A stretch of DNA of 64,000 nt from Xiphydria camelus (taxonomy: Eukaryota > Arthropoda > Insecta > Hymenoptera > Xiphydriidae), in NCBI GenBank assembly GCA_963678675.1, contig OY783193.1, forward strand, positions 6,813,394 through 6,877,393, in the 5' to 3' direction. Position 1 is the first letter of the stretch. The number at the start of each line of letters is the position of its first letter. The notes below the pieces were generated by a model, which had not been told where the DNA came from, searched no databases, and saw nothing but the letters and a program-made list of their open reading frames with translations. Positions 55,601-63,857 of this stretch are shown here, piece after piece. The position numbers and the translations under genes were made by a program.

Positions 55601-58184
55601 TTTTTCTCTCTCGCCGGTAACCAAGAGTTCCATTAGCGCTGTTTTAATTGCAGTTGACCGCATCGTCGTTCGTCGATTCGCGAAAGAGGGGCGGTTTTCG
55701 CGGTAAAAAAAAATATATATCGCGGCTAACGATGATGCGAGCGAACGGGCGAACGTGAATTTCCATGAGGTCGCTCTATCATATTTCTAATTAACGGGGG
55801 AAACAATCGATGCGAATATGTACGAGCGATGGAGGGTAATGGAAAAGGAGAAAAGGAAGACCGGATGGACGCGTGCTTGATACGTGCAAGCCCGTGATTG
55901 TTTCGCCTTTTCGCAGAAAGATACGTGGACGTCAACGCAAAGCGAACCTTCGTTTTCCGATATTTCATTCTCTCGCTGCGTATGACGATATATAACTCTA
56001 GATATAACACATACACGCATATACACACACACACACATTATATCTAGAGTTATATAGATGCATTATACAAATGTAAAATCGTGAAAACGACCGGATCGAC
56101 ACGTACGACCTCCTACATACGTAAATGTGATGTCTCCATTCGAACGCGTTCCCACGCATGGATTTCACGTGACGAGACTCCGTCGAGGTCGGTCGATTGA
56201 CTGAAAATTTCTTTCCGCGATATCGACGATCGACACACCCGACTTCCATCACGAGCAATTGGCCTAGTTTATTCGAGAACCTCTTTTTTCTCGTCGCCGA
56301 AAGCGATCGAAAGATGCTCGAAAAATTAAATCGATCCCTTCCATTAATACACCGAAAGCAATATGTAGTAAATTTGACTAAATCGGCGGTTACGGATGTG
56401 GGAATGTAGACTTAGTTACTCGGACTAATATAATTGACTCGAATGGACTACAGCCTGTTTCCTTCAAATAGCCGTTAATCGTTATAATCGAATTTATCAG
56501 TCGGAGCAACTAATTCTGCATTCCCCCACCCGTAAATGCAGATTTAATTGAATATACCAATTTTTCTCTCAGAGCGCACGTATTTTATTTAGCGAAGAAA
56601 AGAAAAATTTCGAAATCAAAAAATGGACGATCAACGTAATTCGAGGAAAACACTACAAAATGAGAATAAATCAGAATCCTCCCGCGTTACGTTACAGTAA
56701 TCTTTCCACCCGGCGGACTGTGTGTGACGGAATAAATGCCTCTACATCCGAATCGTTATCGCGACTCGCTTTACGGAGGCGCTCCAGCGATTTCGCTCCT
56801 TCCGGCCGAGCGGATCACGACGGCGCGCGCCTCTGTTCTCCGAGGGTGGTAATGCGTATCGGCTGAAATTTTTATCTCGTCCAAAGGCCTTTGAGGAGAA
56901 ATGTAATCTACCGTTGATCCTTTCGACCCGTCCCGCGCGGGTAGAGTATCATTCAGCGTTTCCGTCTGGCGTGTCCTGCCATCGTCTATACAGAGGCCCT
57001 TCAACGGCCCTCGCTCGCTCTCGCTATTACCGGCGCTGTAGCATTTTGTTGGCATTTACCAAATTAAGGAGGGAGCTGCACAAAAGCGGAAAGGGGGATG
57101 CGGTAGGGGGGGGGGGGAGGTGGCGTGGGTAGAACTGAATCAAGGAATAATACTCCGCTGGTAATGATGCGACGGCAAAGTCCCCCCCGGTACAATCTGT
57201 ACCCAACCCTTGAGAAAGCTCTACCTTCCACCGCCCTCCCACTACCCCCTCCTCACGGTTTATCTTTTTCTCCCTCTTACGCGATTCCCGTCGTCAATCG
57301 TTGTCGAAGACGTAATAACGCGATATCCGGTAGGAGTAAGGGGGAGGGAGGAGGGGGGAGAACGAAAAATAAAAGAGAGGAAACGAAACGCCGATATCTA
57401 TTATATATGCATGTAATAACTCATAAAATTTCGTCCTTCGAGACATTTTATATACGCGTGCGAGCTATCCTTCCCCCGATTGCATCGCTTGCTTCCTCCA
57501 CCCGACACCGGAAACGGATATCGCGGACGCTCGTGAATTATCGCAAAAGTTTTCGCGGTTGATTTGACTGCGCGGGGGGGGATATTTTTGGGACAGGTAT
57601 GGAGGGGAGTACTGAGAGACGAAATCGTTGAGTCGAATCCGGAAGGGGGTTGGCTGCATGAATGTATGAGCGAACATCGCGAGGCTTCGTCGAAAAGTAG
57701 AAATCGAATCGGATATAATTCTCCGTTGTTTATAGTAATATTTCATTATCCCAAACGATTCATTTTTTGATACGAATGGGCCTAGGAGATTGCCGTTATT
57801 CGATCTTTCACTGGGAATCGACTGTGCGCTCTTTTACTTTACATCGTCATTTCGAGCATTTCTTGAATGTCGTCTGGTCACCCTCCGTCTGAGGACTGTC
57901 GTCGCGGCGGTGAGTCCAGGTACGCGAAATATGAGGTCCTTGAGACGGGAATTTCTTTTCACAAGAGAACTCGCTACTTTGATTCGTCTCGCTCGTTTAT
58001 ATTGGTTTACAATTTTTCTTATTTTAATATCCTCGAGACTCCGAGAGAGGTACAAGGGTGGAATGTAGCTAAAGACGTTAGAAAATATTTACTCACATGG
58101 CTCCGACATAGAGGGCGTCCCGTTTACTGTCTAGGTAGAGGGTCCTGTAGTACAGCATCCCGCAGCTGAATTCTCGTACGTGTT
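21930..58184 (-). CDS. Sema2a: Semaphorin-2A-like secreted guidance protein, partial gene (nine internal exons)
   Basis: Joined minus-strand exons: 58184-58097, 51092-51041, 34287-34225, 31249-31142, 30329-30059, 24603-24373, 23826-23413, 22852-22576 and 22377-21930. They total 1952 nt, about 651 codons. Every intron is GT-AG and the phases are continuous across all eight junctions. Domain order in the joined product is sema propeller (about residues 6-465), PSI cysteine module (471-496), C2-type Ig domain (cysteines about 536 and 597), then a charged tail with no membrane segment. This is the architecture of class 2 invertebrate semaphorins, which are secreted and, in Drosophila, act on Plexin B in axon guidance. 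Drosophila Sema-2a is a little over 700 residues, so roughly 50 N-terminal residues (signal peptide) and a short C-terminus are missing here. Sema2a is chosen over the paralogue Sema2b from remembered similarity only; a tree would settle it. Intron lengths run from 198 bp to 16.8 kb. Confidence 0.85.
22576..22852 (-). CDS. Sema2a: Sema2a exon (277 bp): last sema blade and PSI domain
   Basis: The acceptor TGTTGCAG ends at 22853 and the donor GTGAGC begins at 22575; it ends in phase 2 with GG. It encodes GRVHKVVQWL, LLDVFDVTPGEPIQAMEIS, LYVASDHRIKQIDL and then the PSI module CSRRYDNCLRCVHDPYCGWD...C, whose six cysteines match the plexin-semaphorin-integrin fold. The D.YCGWD core and its spacing are canonical. 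Confidence 0.93.
23413..23826 (-). CDS. Sema2a: Sema2a exon (414 bp): sema domain, later blades
   Basis: The acceptor CCTTTCAG ends at 23827 and the donor GTAAGT starts at 23412. The junction codon is Gln (C plus AG), then SIYKVPGDD, FTTSTNGLMGSAICSF, KFKEQ, SAWLPVLSNKVPEPRPGQC, LPDTVLNFIRSHPLMD and LVVDKLRINF. The PEPRPG.C and LNFI..HPLMD boxes are typical of the distal sema blades. It is the second-longest exon in the window and ends in phase 1 with A. Confidence 0.93.
23947..24105 (-). mobile_element. Foldback miniature element in a Sema2a intron
   Basis: TTTGAGATGAATAGAAATTT at the left mirrors AATTCATATTTGTCTCAAT at the right, and the arms continue through TTATTCACATCGAA / TTCAATGTGAATAA and GCCTATTTGAAT / ATTCAAATAGAC. 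TA on both sides; the right TA is shared with the next element. Confidence 0.65.
24108..24300 (-). mobile_element. Foldback miniature element, GGGTAGAC ends
   Basis: GGGTAGACCGAAGCGAATTG at the left and CGATTCGCCTCAGTCTACCC at the right are inverted copies. Arms extend to about 50 bp through GGGTGAATCGGATCATAGATC and its counterpart. TA at 24106-24107 and 24301-24302. No coding capacity. Confidence 0.7.
24373..24603 (-). CDS. Sema2a: Sema2a exon (231 bp): sema domain
   Basis: The acceptor TTCTGCGCAG ends at 24604 and the donor GTGAGT begins at 24372. Its first two bases AA complete a Lys codon, giving KPNFVGSYDIG across the junction, then FFFFRETAVEYINCGK, YSRVARVCK, NWATYLKARLNCS and GEFPFYFNEI. 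The RETA.EY and R(V/I)ARVCK motifs are diagnostic of semaphorins. It ends in phase 1 with C. A foldback element ends 70 bp downstream in the following intron (24300). Confidence 0.93.
25767..25977. mobile_element. TA-type miniature element, family D, copy 2
   Basis: Begins CACCGAGGAGACAGTTAATT and ends ACAAATAAACTGTTTTCTC. The interior matches the family D copies at 31519 and 55126 (TTAATTATTAAAATGTTTAT and GTGCCAAATAAATAT). The right terminus is eroded. Confidence 0.6.
26923..27208. mobile_element. TA-type miniature element, family C, copy 1
   Basis: Ends CACTGAGAGAAATAATTGCT and AGCAATTATTTCTCTCGGTG form a ~20 bp inverted repeat; the interior CTAGTGACAAAAAAATAT and AATATTTTCTTGCGCGAAG recur at 50614 and 53239. 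Flanks here are not TA. Confidence 0.7.
27585..27834. mobile_element. TA-type element, CACGGAGA ends
   Basis: CACGGAGAGACATTTTT at the left and AACATTTTTCTCCGTG at the right, each directly flanked by TA. The interior is not obviously shared with other copies in this window. An open plus-strand frame crosses the right end but is a chance frame. Confidence 0.5.
28731..28795. repeat. Dispersed repeat fragment, copy 1
   Basis: GTAGGAGAAAGTGG, then GCCGGATACATAAAGTGGCC and CTTTCCATTACAAATCATGG match the segment at 35034-35103 at most positions. It is probably part of an unidentified interspersed repeat. Confidence 0.5.
29742..30013. mobile_element. TA-type miniature element, family A, copy 3
   Basis: Ends CACTGAGAAAAGTAATTAG and TTATTATTCTCTCAGTG, with interior GGTTAAAATGAC, ACGCGTTTAGTTATTC and CAAACAGACGGAGGATCC. 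The right end lies 45 bp from the splice donor of the 271 bp Sema2a exon. Flanks are TT on both sides. Confidence 0.7.
30059..30329 (-). CDS. Sema2a: Sema2a exon (271 bp): sema domain core
   Basis: Starts after an AG at 30331-30330 and ends with the donor GTAAGT from 30058 (phase 1, leaving A). It encodes SNLTHLPRHEF, GIAKCPYDPADNST, GNPGDLPALYSGT, the strongly conserved EFTKADTVIFRTDLYN and KRTLKYDSKWLD. Sequons N-L-T, N-S-T and N-L-T predict glycosylation. The acceptor is unusually poor in pyrimidines (the run before it reads CTCGAAATTACAG), but the reading frame and the Tyr-Ser junction fit the family. The frame stays open upstream into the intron; that extension shows no homology. Confidence 0.92.
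31142..31249 (-). CDS. Sema2a: Sema2a exon (108 bp): sema domain
   Basis: 36 codons, phase 0 to phase 0. The acceptor TTTTTCAG ends at 31250 and the donor GTGAGT starts at 31141. It encodes HFDCRNHIRVIQPMGDG, then LYMCGTNAHSPKDWVIY. The CGTNA(H/F).P box is a hallmark of sema domains, and the two cysteines form conserved propeller disulfides in the family. Confidence 0.92.
31519..31721. mobile_element. TA-type miniature element, family D, copy 3
   Basis: Begins CACAAAGAGAAAAATGTATT and ends TTTTTTCTCGGCG, TA on both sides. The interior GGCGAAATAAATATTTTAT and GTGCCAAATAAATATTG match the other family D copies. Confidence 0.65.
31793..34053. mobile_element. 2.26 kb inverted-repeat element filling most of a Sema2a intron
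   Basis: The left end CACGGAGAGAAATCG and the right end, read inward, CACGGAGAGAAATTTTCGG are each flanked by TA (31791-31792 and 34054-34055). Outside the TA, TGCATGATCATTTATGG (31774-31790) is also mirrored at 34060-34076 with three mismatches, so the true repeat may extend further. The interior (about 32330-33250) is CpG-rich. It holds a perfect 8 bp hairpin with a TCTTC loop (32649-32669) and three tandem GACGCGGACT-like 10-mers (33638-33667). No transposase-like frame is visible. Likely non-autonomous. Confidence 0.5.
34225..34287 (-). CDS. Sema2a: Sema2a exon (63 bp): sema domain
   Basis: Exactly 21 codons, phase 0 on both sides. The acceptor GTTACAG ends at 34288 and the donor GTGAGT begins at 34224. 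It encodes RDALNLEPSNVAHCVSKGK followed by SE, a characteristic class 2 segment with one conserved cysteine. Because it is symmetric in phase, skipping it would keep the frame, but nothing in the sequence shows that this happens. Confidence 0.9.
35034..35103. repeat. Dispersed repeat fragment, copy 2
   Basis: AAGTAGGGGAAAGAGGG, TCGGATACTTTGGATGGTCC and TTTTCCATTACAAATCGTGG match 28731-28795. It lies next to the foldback at 35136-35327. Confidence 0.5.
35136..35327. mobile_element. Foldback miniature element with ~65 bp arms
   Basis: CATTGAGAAAAAAAAAGATT at the left is mirrored by AATCTTTTTTTTTTCAGTG at the right. The arms remain nearly identical through TTCTGTTAGAAGGATAATCT, GAGTACGAAAGGTAAA and the reverse complements, leaving a small centre around 35200-35260. 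Flanks TT/TT. Confidence 0.7.
36529..36750. mobile_element. TA-type miniature element, unique interior
   Basis: Ends CACTGAGAGAAATTGTATA and TATACATTCCTCTCAGTG. The interior repeats CAATACGTTT / AGCAATACTTATTGCT motifs. Its right end abuts the next element through a single TA at 36751-36752. Confidence 0.6.
36753..36978. mobile_element. TA-type miniature element, family A, copy 4
   Basis: Ends CACTGAGACAAATAATTAG and ATATTTTTCTCAGTG with TA on both sides. The interior GGTTAAAACGAC, GTTGAATCAAAAATTTAG and AAACAGATGGAGGATC align with the copy at 29742-30013. Confidence 0.7.
38227..38414. repeat. Degenerate tandem repeat, ~70 bp period, three units
   Basis: Units at 38227-38275, 38297-38345 and 38366-38414 each carry a version of TTTAAnAATAAGGAAGYCTT followed by CCCGACAGAGCCCT and AAG/GAG. 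Spacing is 70 and 69 bp. Weaker traces may extend to about 38090. Confidence 0.5.
42171..42440. mobile_element. pogo/Tigger-like miniature element, TA-flanked
   Basis: The left end CAGTAATCCCTCGTTATTC and the right end read inward, CAATAATCCCTCGTTATCC, form a ~25 bp inverted repeat with one main mismatch each side; TA at 42169-42170 and 42441-42442. A CAG-type start with TA target duplication is characteristic of the pogo/Tigger branch of Tc1/mariner. 270 bp with no coding capacity. Confidence 0.65.
42825..43142. mobile_element. TA-type element, family E, copy 1
   Basis: A long palindromic element: TTTTTACAGTGAATCCCAGT at the left mirrors CTGTTACTGGGATAATTGTA at the right, and ACAGCGTACTTTTTATAGTT mirrors ACTGTAAAATGTACGCTGTG. 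It aligns along its length with 48908-49231. The outer left end is eroded; flanks TG/TG. Confidence 0.65.
44488..44790. mobile_element. Large foldback element
   Basis: TGATCCATTCTCGTTTCC at the left mirrors AATGAGAATGGATC at the right. The inner arms GGTTTTTCCGATAAAGGAG and CTTTTATCGGAAAAAACC, and TGTTACACGCGTGGTCTT and AAGACCACGCGTGTAACA, are also inverted. The central 90 bp is unpaired. No coding capacity. Confidence 0.65.
45341..45383. repeat. Mixed GGT/AGC/GGC trinucleotide tract
   Basis: GGTGGTGGTAGCAGCAGC followed by GGC and GGT units. Open frames through it read Gly/Ser on plus and Thr/Ala on minus, which is the signature of low-complexity DNA rather than a gene. Confidence 0.85.
47594..47853. 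mobile_element. TA-type miniature element, family A, copy 5
   Basis: Ends CACCGAGAAAAATAGC and TTATATTTTCTCAGTG, TA on both sides. The interior GGTTAGAATAACTTGATATT and CGTCCATCTGTTTGGATAC places it in the same orientation as the copy at 5144-5382. Confidence 0.7.
47926..48134. mobile_element. TA-type miniature element, family B, copy 2
   Basis: Ends CACTGAGAAAAATAATTTG and TCATTTTTTCTCAGCG, TA on both sides. It shares GCCGATCCAAGTAGCCGTC, AAGAACATATTTATTTAAG and CGTTATTCGAATCAA with 10887-11114. It lies 72 bp from a family A copy. Confidence 0.7.
48908..49231. mobile_element. TA-type element, family E, copy 2
   Basis: Ends CACGGAGAAAAAGGATGAAT and CTAACCCTTCTCCTCCGTG with TA on both sides. 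Internal inverted arms TTTTTACAGTGAATCCTAGT and TGTTACTTGGATAACTGTAA, plus ACAGCGTACTTTTTACAG and its mirror, are as in 42825-43142. Confidence 0.7.
49587..49614. repeat. (GA)14 microsatellite
   Basis: 28 bp of uninterrupted GA inside the 16.8 kb Sema2a intron. Confidence 0.95.
50614..50893. mobile_element. TA-type miniature element, family C, copy 2
   Basis: Ends CGCCGAGAGAAATAATTGCT and AGTAATTATTTCTCTCAGTG, TA on both sides. Shares TGCTAGTGCCAAAAAAATAT, AAAATATTTGATAGGCTCGA and AATCAAGAATGTATATTC with the other family C copies. Confidence 0.7.
51041..51092 (-). CDS. Sema2a: Sema2a exon (52 bp): sema domain
   Basis: A short exon between a T-rich acceptor (TTTTTTCAG, ending at 51093) and the donor GTGAGT starting at 51040. 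Its leading G completes the split Met codon, then it encodes DKVFRLNLSNISHSNCE, matching the conserved blade-1 segment of class 2 semaphorins. It contains an N-glycosylation sequon (N-L-S) and a conserved cysteine, and ends in phase 0. At 52 bp between introns of 16.8 kb and 7 kb it is easy for gene finders to miss. Confidence 0.9.
51807..52025. mobile_element. Miniature inverted-repeat element, CCRRRCGGAAAA family, copy 2
   Basis: CCAGGCGGAAAAGTTCTA at the left and TAGAGCTTTTCCGCCTGG at the right are an 18 bp inverted repeat with one mismatch. The AT-rich core has TATAGTCCATGTGTGG and its mirror CCATATATAGTC. Related to 2449-2630. Confidence 0.7.
53239..53521. mobile_element. TA-type miniature element, family C, copy 3
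   Basis: Ends CACTGAGAGAAAGAATCGCT and AGCAAATTATTTCTCTCAGTG-like terminus; interior AAATATTTTCTTACACAAAG and ATTCAAGAATATACACTTG match family C. TA on the left, CA on the right. Confidence 0.65.
55126..55379. mobile_element. TA-type miniature element, family D, copy 4
   Basis: Ends CACCAAGAAAACAGTTTATT and AATAAACTGTTTTCTCGGTG with TA on both sides: a ~20 bp inverted repeat with one mismatch. Interior ACGACGAAATAAATATTTCG and its mirror CGAATAAAATGTTTATTTCG. Confidence 0.7.
55989..56056. repeat. Perfect 19 bp hairpin around an AC-rich loop
   Basis: TATATAACTCTAGATATAA (55989-56007) is the exact reverse complement of TTATATCTAGAGTTATATA (56038-56056). The 30 bp loop is CA/AC-rich. No coding or known RNA motif identified. 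Confidence 0.8.
58097..58184 (-). CDS. Sema2a: Sema2a exon: N-terminal start of sema domain
   Basis: 88 nt. The acceptor reads TTCAG at 58189-58185 and the donor GTGAGT begins at 58096. It encodes HVREFSCG, then a YYRT segment and YVGA, the conserved first strand of the class 2 sema domain. The first codon is split: two bases AA need one base from an upstream exon, so this is not the first coding exon. It ends AT, which joins G of the next exon to make the Met of an AMDKVF motif. The upstream exon carrying the signal peptide was not found between 58185 and 64000. Confidence 0.9.
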
Positions 58185-61100
58185 CTGAAAGAAAAAAGAA
58201 CATGGTGTAAATAATAGCATCTTCGTTAATGCATATTACATTTAAAGAGACTATGTGATATCGATAGATACATTGCATTTCGTATTATTCACTTATATGA
58301 GCTATTTTTCTGTAATAGTAACAGCAAATCATGAATTGTTTGTAATATTTTTTATTACACGAACTGTAAATCCGATAATTTACACTTAGAACGATGCGAA
58401 TAAATCATAGTTAATATTGTTCGTTGTAAAAAAAATGGAGCGCTCTATTATGGGAGAGAAAACCGGAGTGCAGAATGATGAATCACGCAATGAATAGCGT
58501 GAAGAACCCTTCTTGCATCGAACATATGCTCGCATATACACAGAATCTTCCGTTCTCTTCACAGTGACCAAAATAATACTCAAAATTTCCCTGCGATACT
58601 TCAAACTCGACTTGTTTCATGATATTCACCTACCACCAGAATATTATTTTAAATATCGTTATCACATTATTATCGTTGGACTTTCTCCAATAGGAACAGC
58701 TCTTGCGAATGACAATCCGAATTGTACATATGTACGTAATCAACTTGAATCGGCTTGAAAAATCCCACGCGTATTGCAACCCGTTAAAATAAGCACGTGA
58801 TTCGTAATACGCGCTCCGATAAAGACAGACGACGCGAAATAGGTCAGCAGCGGAGATAAAAATTGGGTTGCTAAATATCGTAACGCTGCGTATATTTTTC
58901 AAAACGCCGTCAATTTTTTTAGTGCATTAAATCTACCCGCGACCGCTTCCGGATACAACGCATCGAGTACGGGCGAAGGCAAGGGGGTGGCACGGAGCTC
59001 CACCACCTACATCCAGAGCGAGGGAAGAGGGGGAGGGGGGAGAGCTCCATTCCCCGACACTGATCTGCTTAACATATGAAAGAAAGCCACCCCTTCTAAA
59101 TATACTCGTTCCACTCTAGACTAACAGAGCGCGAACAATGCTATATTTTATACGGTATCAGGAGGGGCTGACGGCGAATGAAAAGGGTTCGTATTTTGGA
59201 GCCCGTCGACCTCTCTCCCTCTCCTGTCTCTTCTCTTTCTGCCACGGAATGAAGCTACGCCAAAGTCCCGCTTTAGTTCCACGAGTAGGTAATTTAAAAC
59301 GACGTTCTCTCCGCGTTATATAGCCGTGACGAGTCCGGCGTACCGTGCGGATGTAGAGGTCCCGTCGAAAAAGTCCTCGGTGTGGAAAGAGATTTATCAT
59401 TTTTTCTTGTTACAATTTTGCGGTAATAAATGTCATTGGTAGGAATGGGATTGTTCTTTTCTTTCTAAGGGGTAGAAATTATTTTAGTCGAGGTACTCCT
59501 GTAAGCGCTCGTAGTTCCTTGTTTTTTTTTGAGGGGAGGGAAGCGAGTTTCTTTTTCTCAGCTGATAGTAGCTGAGGATATAAATAGGTATATATATTTC
59601 ACTTCATTTTCTTCCTATTATACGTGCGAATAGTAACGGATTTGGTCATTTACATTTTAGTATCAGAATATTTACGCTCATATGGACCCGTGTAAAATAT
59701 TGAAGGACTAAGAGAGGAAGTAACGATTAAAGCACGGTTATTAAGTCGACATTTCAATGAAAGTATAAAATATCGGCGACTTTATGTTCAAGAACATCGT
59801 CTACTTAACATCAAACTGCTGGTATCTCGGTGTTCCATTGAGATCTTCTCAATAAATCTATGATTTTCGAAATCAGCACGAAAAAAATACATCGGATAAA
59901 GTTATTGCAAGAGCAATTCCAGAGTCCGATTTTTTACGAAAATTTTAAGGGATACCCTTTGTCCTTAATAATGTAGTATAATTTACAGTAATTAGCGCTG
60001 AACCCTTGATTCGCGGTGCACCTTGCGCTGTCAGTACCGCTGACTATAGCGCGCAGCTGTCTCTATCTCTTCCTTATCTGTCGGTCGCAACTCTTATCGA
60101 CCAAACGAATTTCAGTTCATTTCCTGCCCGGAAAATCGCCCGCGGAACTTTCGAGACGAGAGATTCCGCCGGTAGATTGGACAGTGGAGAGGAAGAGGGT
60201 GAGGAGGGCGTCGCGACAGCACCGCACCTGTAGAAGCGGCTACGGCCTACGGTTTTTTCTCTCCTTATCGACGAGTCAGTGGCGAGGTTAAACATCCCCT
60301 GAAAAGCTCGTCGACGACTACAACGATGGTTGTCGTGGCCGTCGACGGAGTCCGTCCCGCGCCCGAAGTCCCGCGGCGAGATGATAAGATAGGTCGGAAC
60401 GACCCCTCGACCGGAAGTCATCCGTTTGAATTCAGTGGCCGCGGGCCGACGTTTCCCTCTACTTTTTCCTTCAACGGTGGCGTTTTACGCGTTCCCTCCG
60501 CATTTCTCGTACAGCTTTTCATGACCGTTCACTCTAATATTCAGAGTGTAGTACTTTTGTACGTCACGGGTAATTCGCTTAAAAAATGAATGGGACAGCA
60601 AACTCAATGTTAATAATGCTTTTAGAATTATGAGGGATAATTAGCAAAAAATGTAGCAAACCACGTTTAAATAATTTCATTTTCTTTTAACGACAAAATT
60701 AATTTTGCACTTAACCTACTTCATTCTCATTTCGAAAACTAACAATTATAAATTACAAGTGTCAGGGATTAAGTATATTTTACAATTATTAAAGAGTAAA
60801 TTTAAATTTAATGAATTACTGCCGCATATATGGCATGCCTTTAGTGCATCTGCCACATATCAGATAAAAATAAGTTTCACATATTATATTTCTTAGGGAA
60901 TTTTGCACGTTATTTCAATTCGTCGCGATTGATGCACCGATAAAACTTTTTCCGCGTACTACGAATTAATCCAAAGTCACGTTCTATTCCCGTATTATTT
61001 TGCTTCTCCTACTTCCAGAGCCCGCGATAATTATCCACGACACACGGCGAGTGAGCGCGGTGATTAAAACGCGGGACACACGTGTCTGCATTACTGATTG

Positions 61101-63071
61101 TTATTTTCTGTCACGGAGAATTCTCGCGCGCACCTATCACACGCACATATGTACGTGTATATGCACAGGTACAATACGCGCGGTATTTCGATTGCTCCTT
61201 GTTACAAACCACGTCGCGCGTGTGTGCGTTCGATGCATTCTGAAATTCGAGTAGGTACCTATTGTAACGCGAGCCGGCTTCGGAGAGCTCGCGTTACGCG
61301 CGACGATTTTAGATTGGAATTGAAAGAAGGGAACTCTCATTTCGGCCATTCGTCGAAATACCCGCTGCATTCGCCCCGCGGTAAGATAGAGCGAATAACC
61401 CATCGCTTCGTGTATTCGGATCGATCAGAAATCGAGTTACAGTGGGAAGAGGGATATATAGGGAGCGATTGAGCGAGAGTGAGAGAGGGGCCTTCGAACA
61501 CGGTCGCCGAGTATATACGGCTGGATAACGTAAAGCGATAAAAATGTCCTATAGATTGAATCTGGATCCCCCCTTCGTATCTTGTTGCCGCGGCAGGTAT
61601 ATGTATGCGGGCTCGCGCGCCGAAGAAGCACCGAATTGCGCGGCGCGACTCCGTCTTTCGCGTTCGCTTCCGGTCTACCCGAAAACGCTTTTCTTCGAAA
61701 CTCGACGGTATCGTCTTACGATATAACGAGATGTCTGTTTACCTTCTACTGGAGTAGGATTTACCGACAGTGAGACTGCGAGGAATAGAAAATCCTTTAT
61801 CTCTTTTTAATGTGATCCGCAAAAGGCAATGTTTTAACGTGTATATTTTTTATTATGGTGTTTTTTTTTCCGTGTAAGCTGCCAGTGTGTATTTGAAAAT
61901 GTCCCTTTCTCAGAAGTCACGCTGTTATTTTTCGCTGTGACGAAGAACGTACGCTTATTGCTATAGTATAGCGTACTAGTGGTATAGTCCAACGTATAGT
62001 CAGACATACGGCAAGCATCGTTTCTTTTTAAGCGGTCGGCTTGCGAAAGGTCTGCTAGCCTACAGGATGTTATCAAGGACTGGCCACTATAGGAATATGT
62101 TGAGATAGACTCTAGTTCGCTTGCCATTGGCTGAATGCTCGGCATGATTGACATACAGTCTGTATTGCGTCACGGGTCTCATTTTCACTCTGATCCTGCA
62201 TAGAGAACCGCGTTATACGGTTGCGTCCCAGTATTTGCGAGGAACCAGAGGTGTCGTTTTCCACCCCTCCCGGATTGACTCGCGCGGAAGGGTAGTAGAA
62301 CACGGCTTATTGGAAAAAAAGAGGAGGAACCGTCGAAAATCGAATGTAAATCGCAAGAAACAATGGGACGAGATTATGACTCTGGGTACAATGGGATATT
62401 AAATTGGATTCGTCGGTGGGAGAGGGGGGGGGGGGGAGAGGGGGATTTTTATAAAGTTTATTTCTCGCCGATCGGGAAATTGCTCTTCTCGAAATATCTC
62501 ATTTTCCCGCGAGCCATTCCGGCGCCCATCGACTTTAATACGCCGAGACTCATGGGCGATCCTCGAGCGCGCGTCCCGGATTACGATCGGTGTTGGAAAT
62601 AAAATAGACTTCCAAGGGGGGGACGCGTCGAGAGTTCTGCCTCCGCGCGGTTCTTCGCTCCGTAAAACAACGCGCGATGAAAACGGGACGATTTAATCGA
62701 GCGGTATATTTTCCGCGGTCGTATAACACCTCCGGCAGAAAATCGCGATGGGAGCGTCGCGGCAAACGTTGCAAATGTACGTTTAACGGCACGAAGTCAC
62801 GGCGAACGAAACGTCGAACCTCACGACGCATCCGATCGGCGTTTGATCGAGCGATGCCATAAAAATGTTTACACCATCCGTCGCACTGGGCGTCTTGCAT
62901 ATATACAAACTTTTACATCGACGACATGATGTTCGCGTCGCATAATTTCGTAGAAAAATTACACTCGTTGGAATATCGTGGCTCAAATCGTTTTATTTCT
63001 CACTCAGAAAAAATGGTGTCTACTTCAAATCATATTAGTTTTAGCAGTTGATTACACAGAACTCGTATTAA

Positions 63072-63448
63072 CCTTCGAGCGCCCGTGTGGGCGGCCAATT
63101 GGCCGCCTTTTTCGAAAAACGCGCGGCATTTTTTTATCAGTGTGAATCGAACGGTGAAGGCCCGACGTGATCCTCATTTACTCGTTTCTTCGCCAGATTT
63201 TGTATCCAAAAATTGATTTTCAGTTTCAGTTAAACATGGGGATTTCTCCTTGCTATGTGTGCCATTTTGATTCTTCGTTTTATCAAAGCTTGTTTAAATG
63301 AAATACTAATGTCATCTCAACCAGTTACCCTTTAGTAACCAGTAAATATGAAGTTAGAATGACAGAAAACGAAAAAAAAAATATTGGGCAGCCAGATGGC
63401 CGCCTTGCGGGAGACTGTGTCACTATTTCAGGCGCGGGCGCTCGAAGG
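63072..63448. mobile_element. piggyBac-like miniature element with TTAA duplication
   Basis: TTAA at 63068-63071 and 63449-63452 flanks the ends CCTTCGAGCGCCCG and CGGGCGCTCGAAGG, a perfect 14 bp inverted repeat. GGCGGCCAATTGGCCGCC lies near the left end and GGCAGCCAGATGGCCGCC near the right. A TTAA target is the hallmark of the piggyBac superfamily. 377 bp, no transposase. Confidence 0.75.
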
Positions 63449-63805
63449 TTAAAGCTAAAAAAATTAGTTTCTATTATGTTTTATGGAATTAAGTTTTATG
63501 GAAAAAAAATGCATCGAGTTTTTAGAAAGATCTCATAATATCAGCTCAATTTAACTTTGGGATTTAATTAAACGGGTATCGGTTTATAGATGAAAAATGT
63601 TATGCCAAGCGTAACCTCGATATTGGCCGCTTTAGACAGCTCAATGGAAATTTTGTTATAAATTACCCGAACCTCGCTTAATATATCAAATCAGTAGCAT
63701 GCGTCGAACTAGCCCCAGAGTTTATGGTAATTGCAATTTTTCCACCACTCCACCGCCTCTTCTCATCTCGGCCCGTCGTAAACCCTGTGTATAGGGAGCA
63801 TTCTG

Positions 63806-63808
<3 letters not shown>

Positions 63809-63854
<46 letters not shown>
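63809..63854. repeat. (GA)23 microsatellite
   Basis: 46 bp of uninterrupted GA, the longest simple repeat in the window; likely length-polymorphic. Confidence 0.97.

Positions 63855-63857
<3 letters not shown>

Larger units (their letters stand above)
51093..58096 (-). other. 7.0 kb intron of Sema2a
   Basis: Between the 88 bp and 52 bp exons. Contains inverted-repeat elements at 51807-52025, 53239-53521 and 55126-55379, a perfect 19 bp hairpin at 55989-56056 and several purine or G tracts. No further exon was recognised. Confidence 0.75.
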
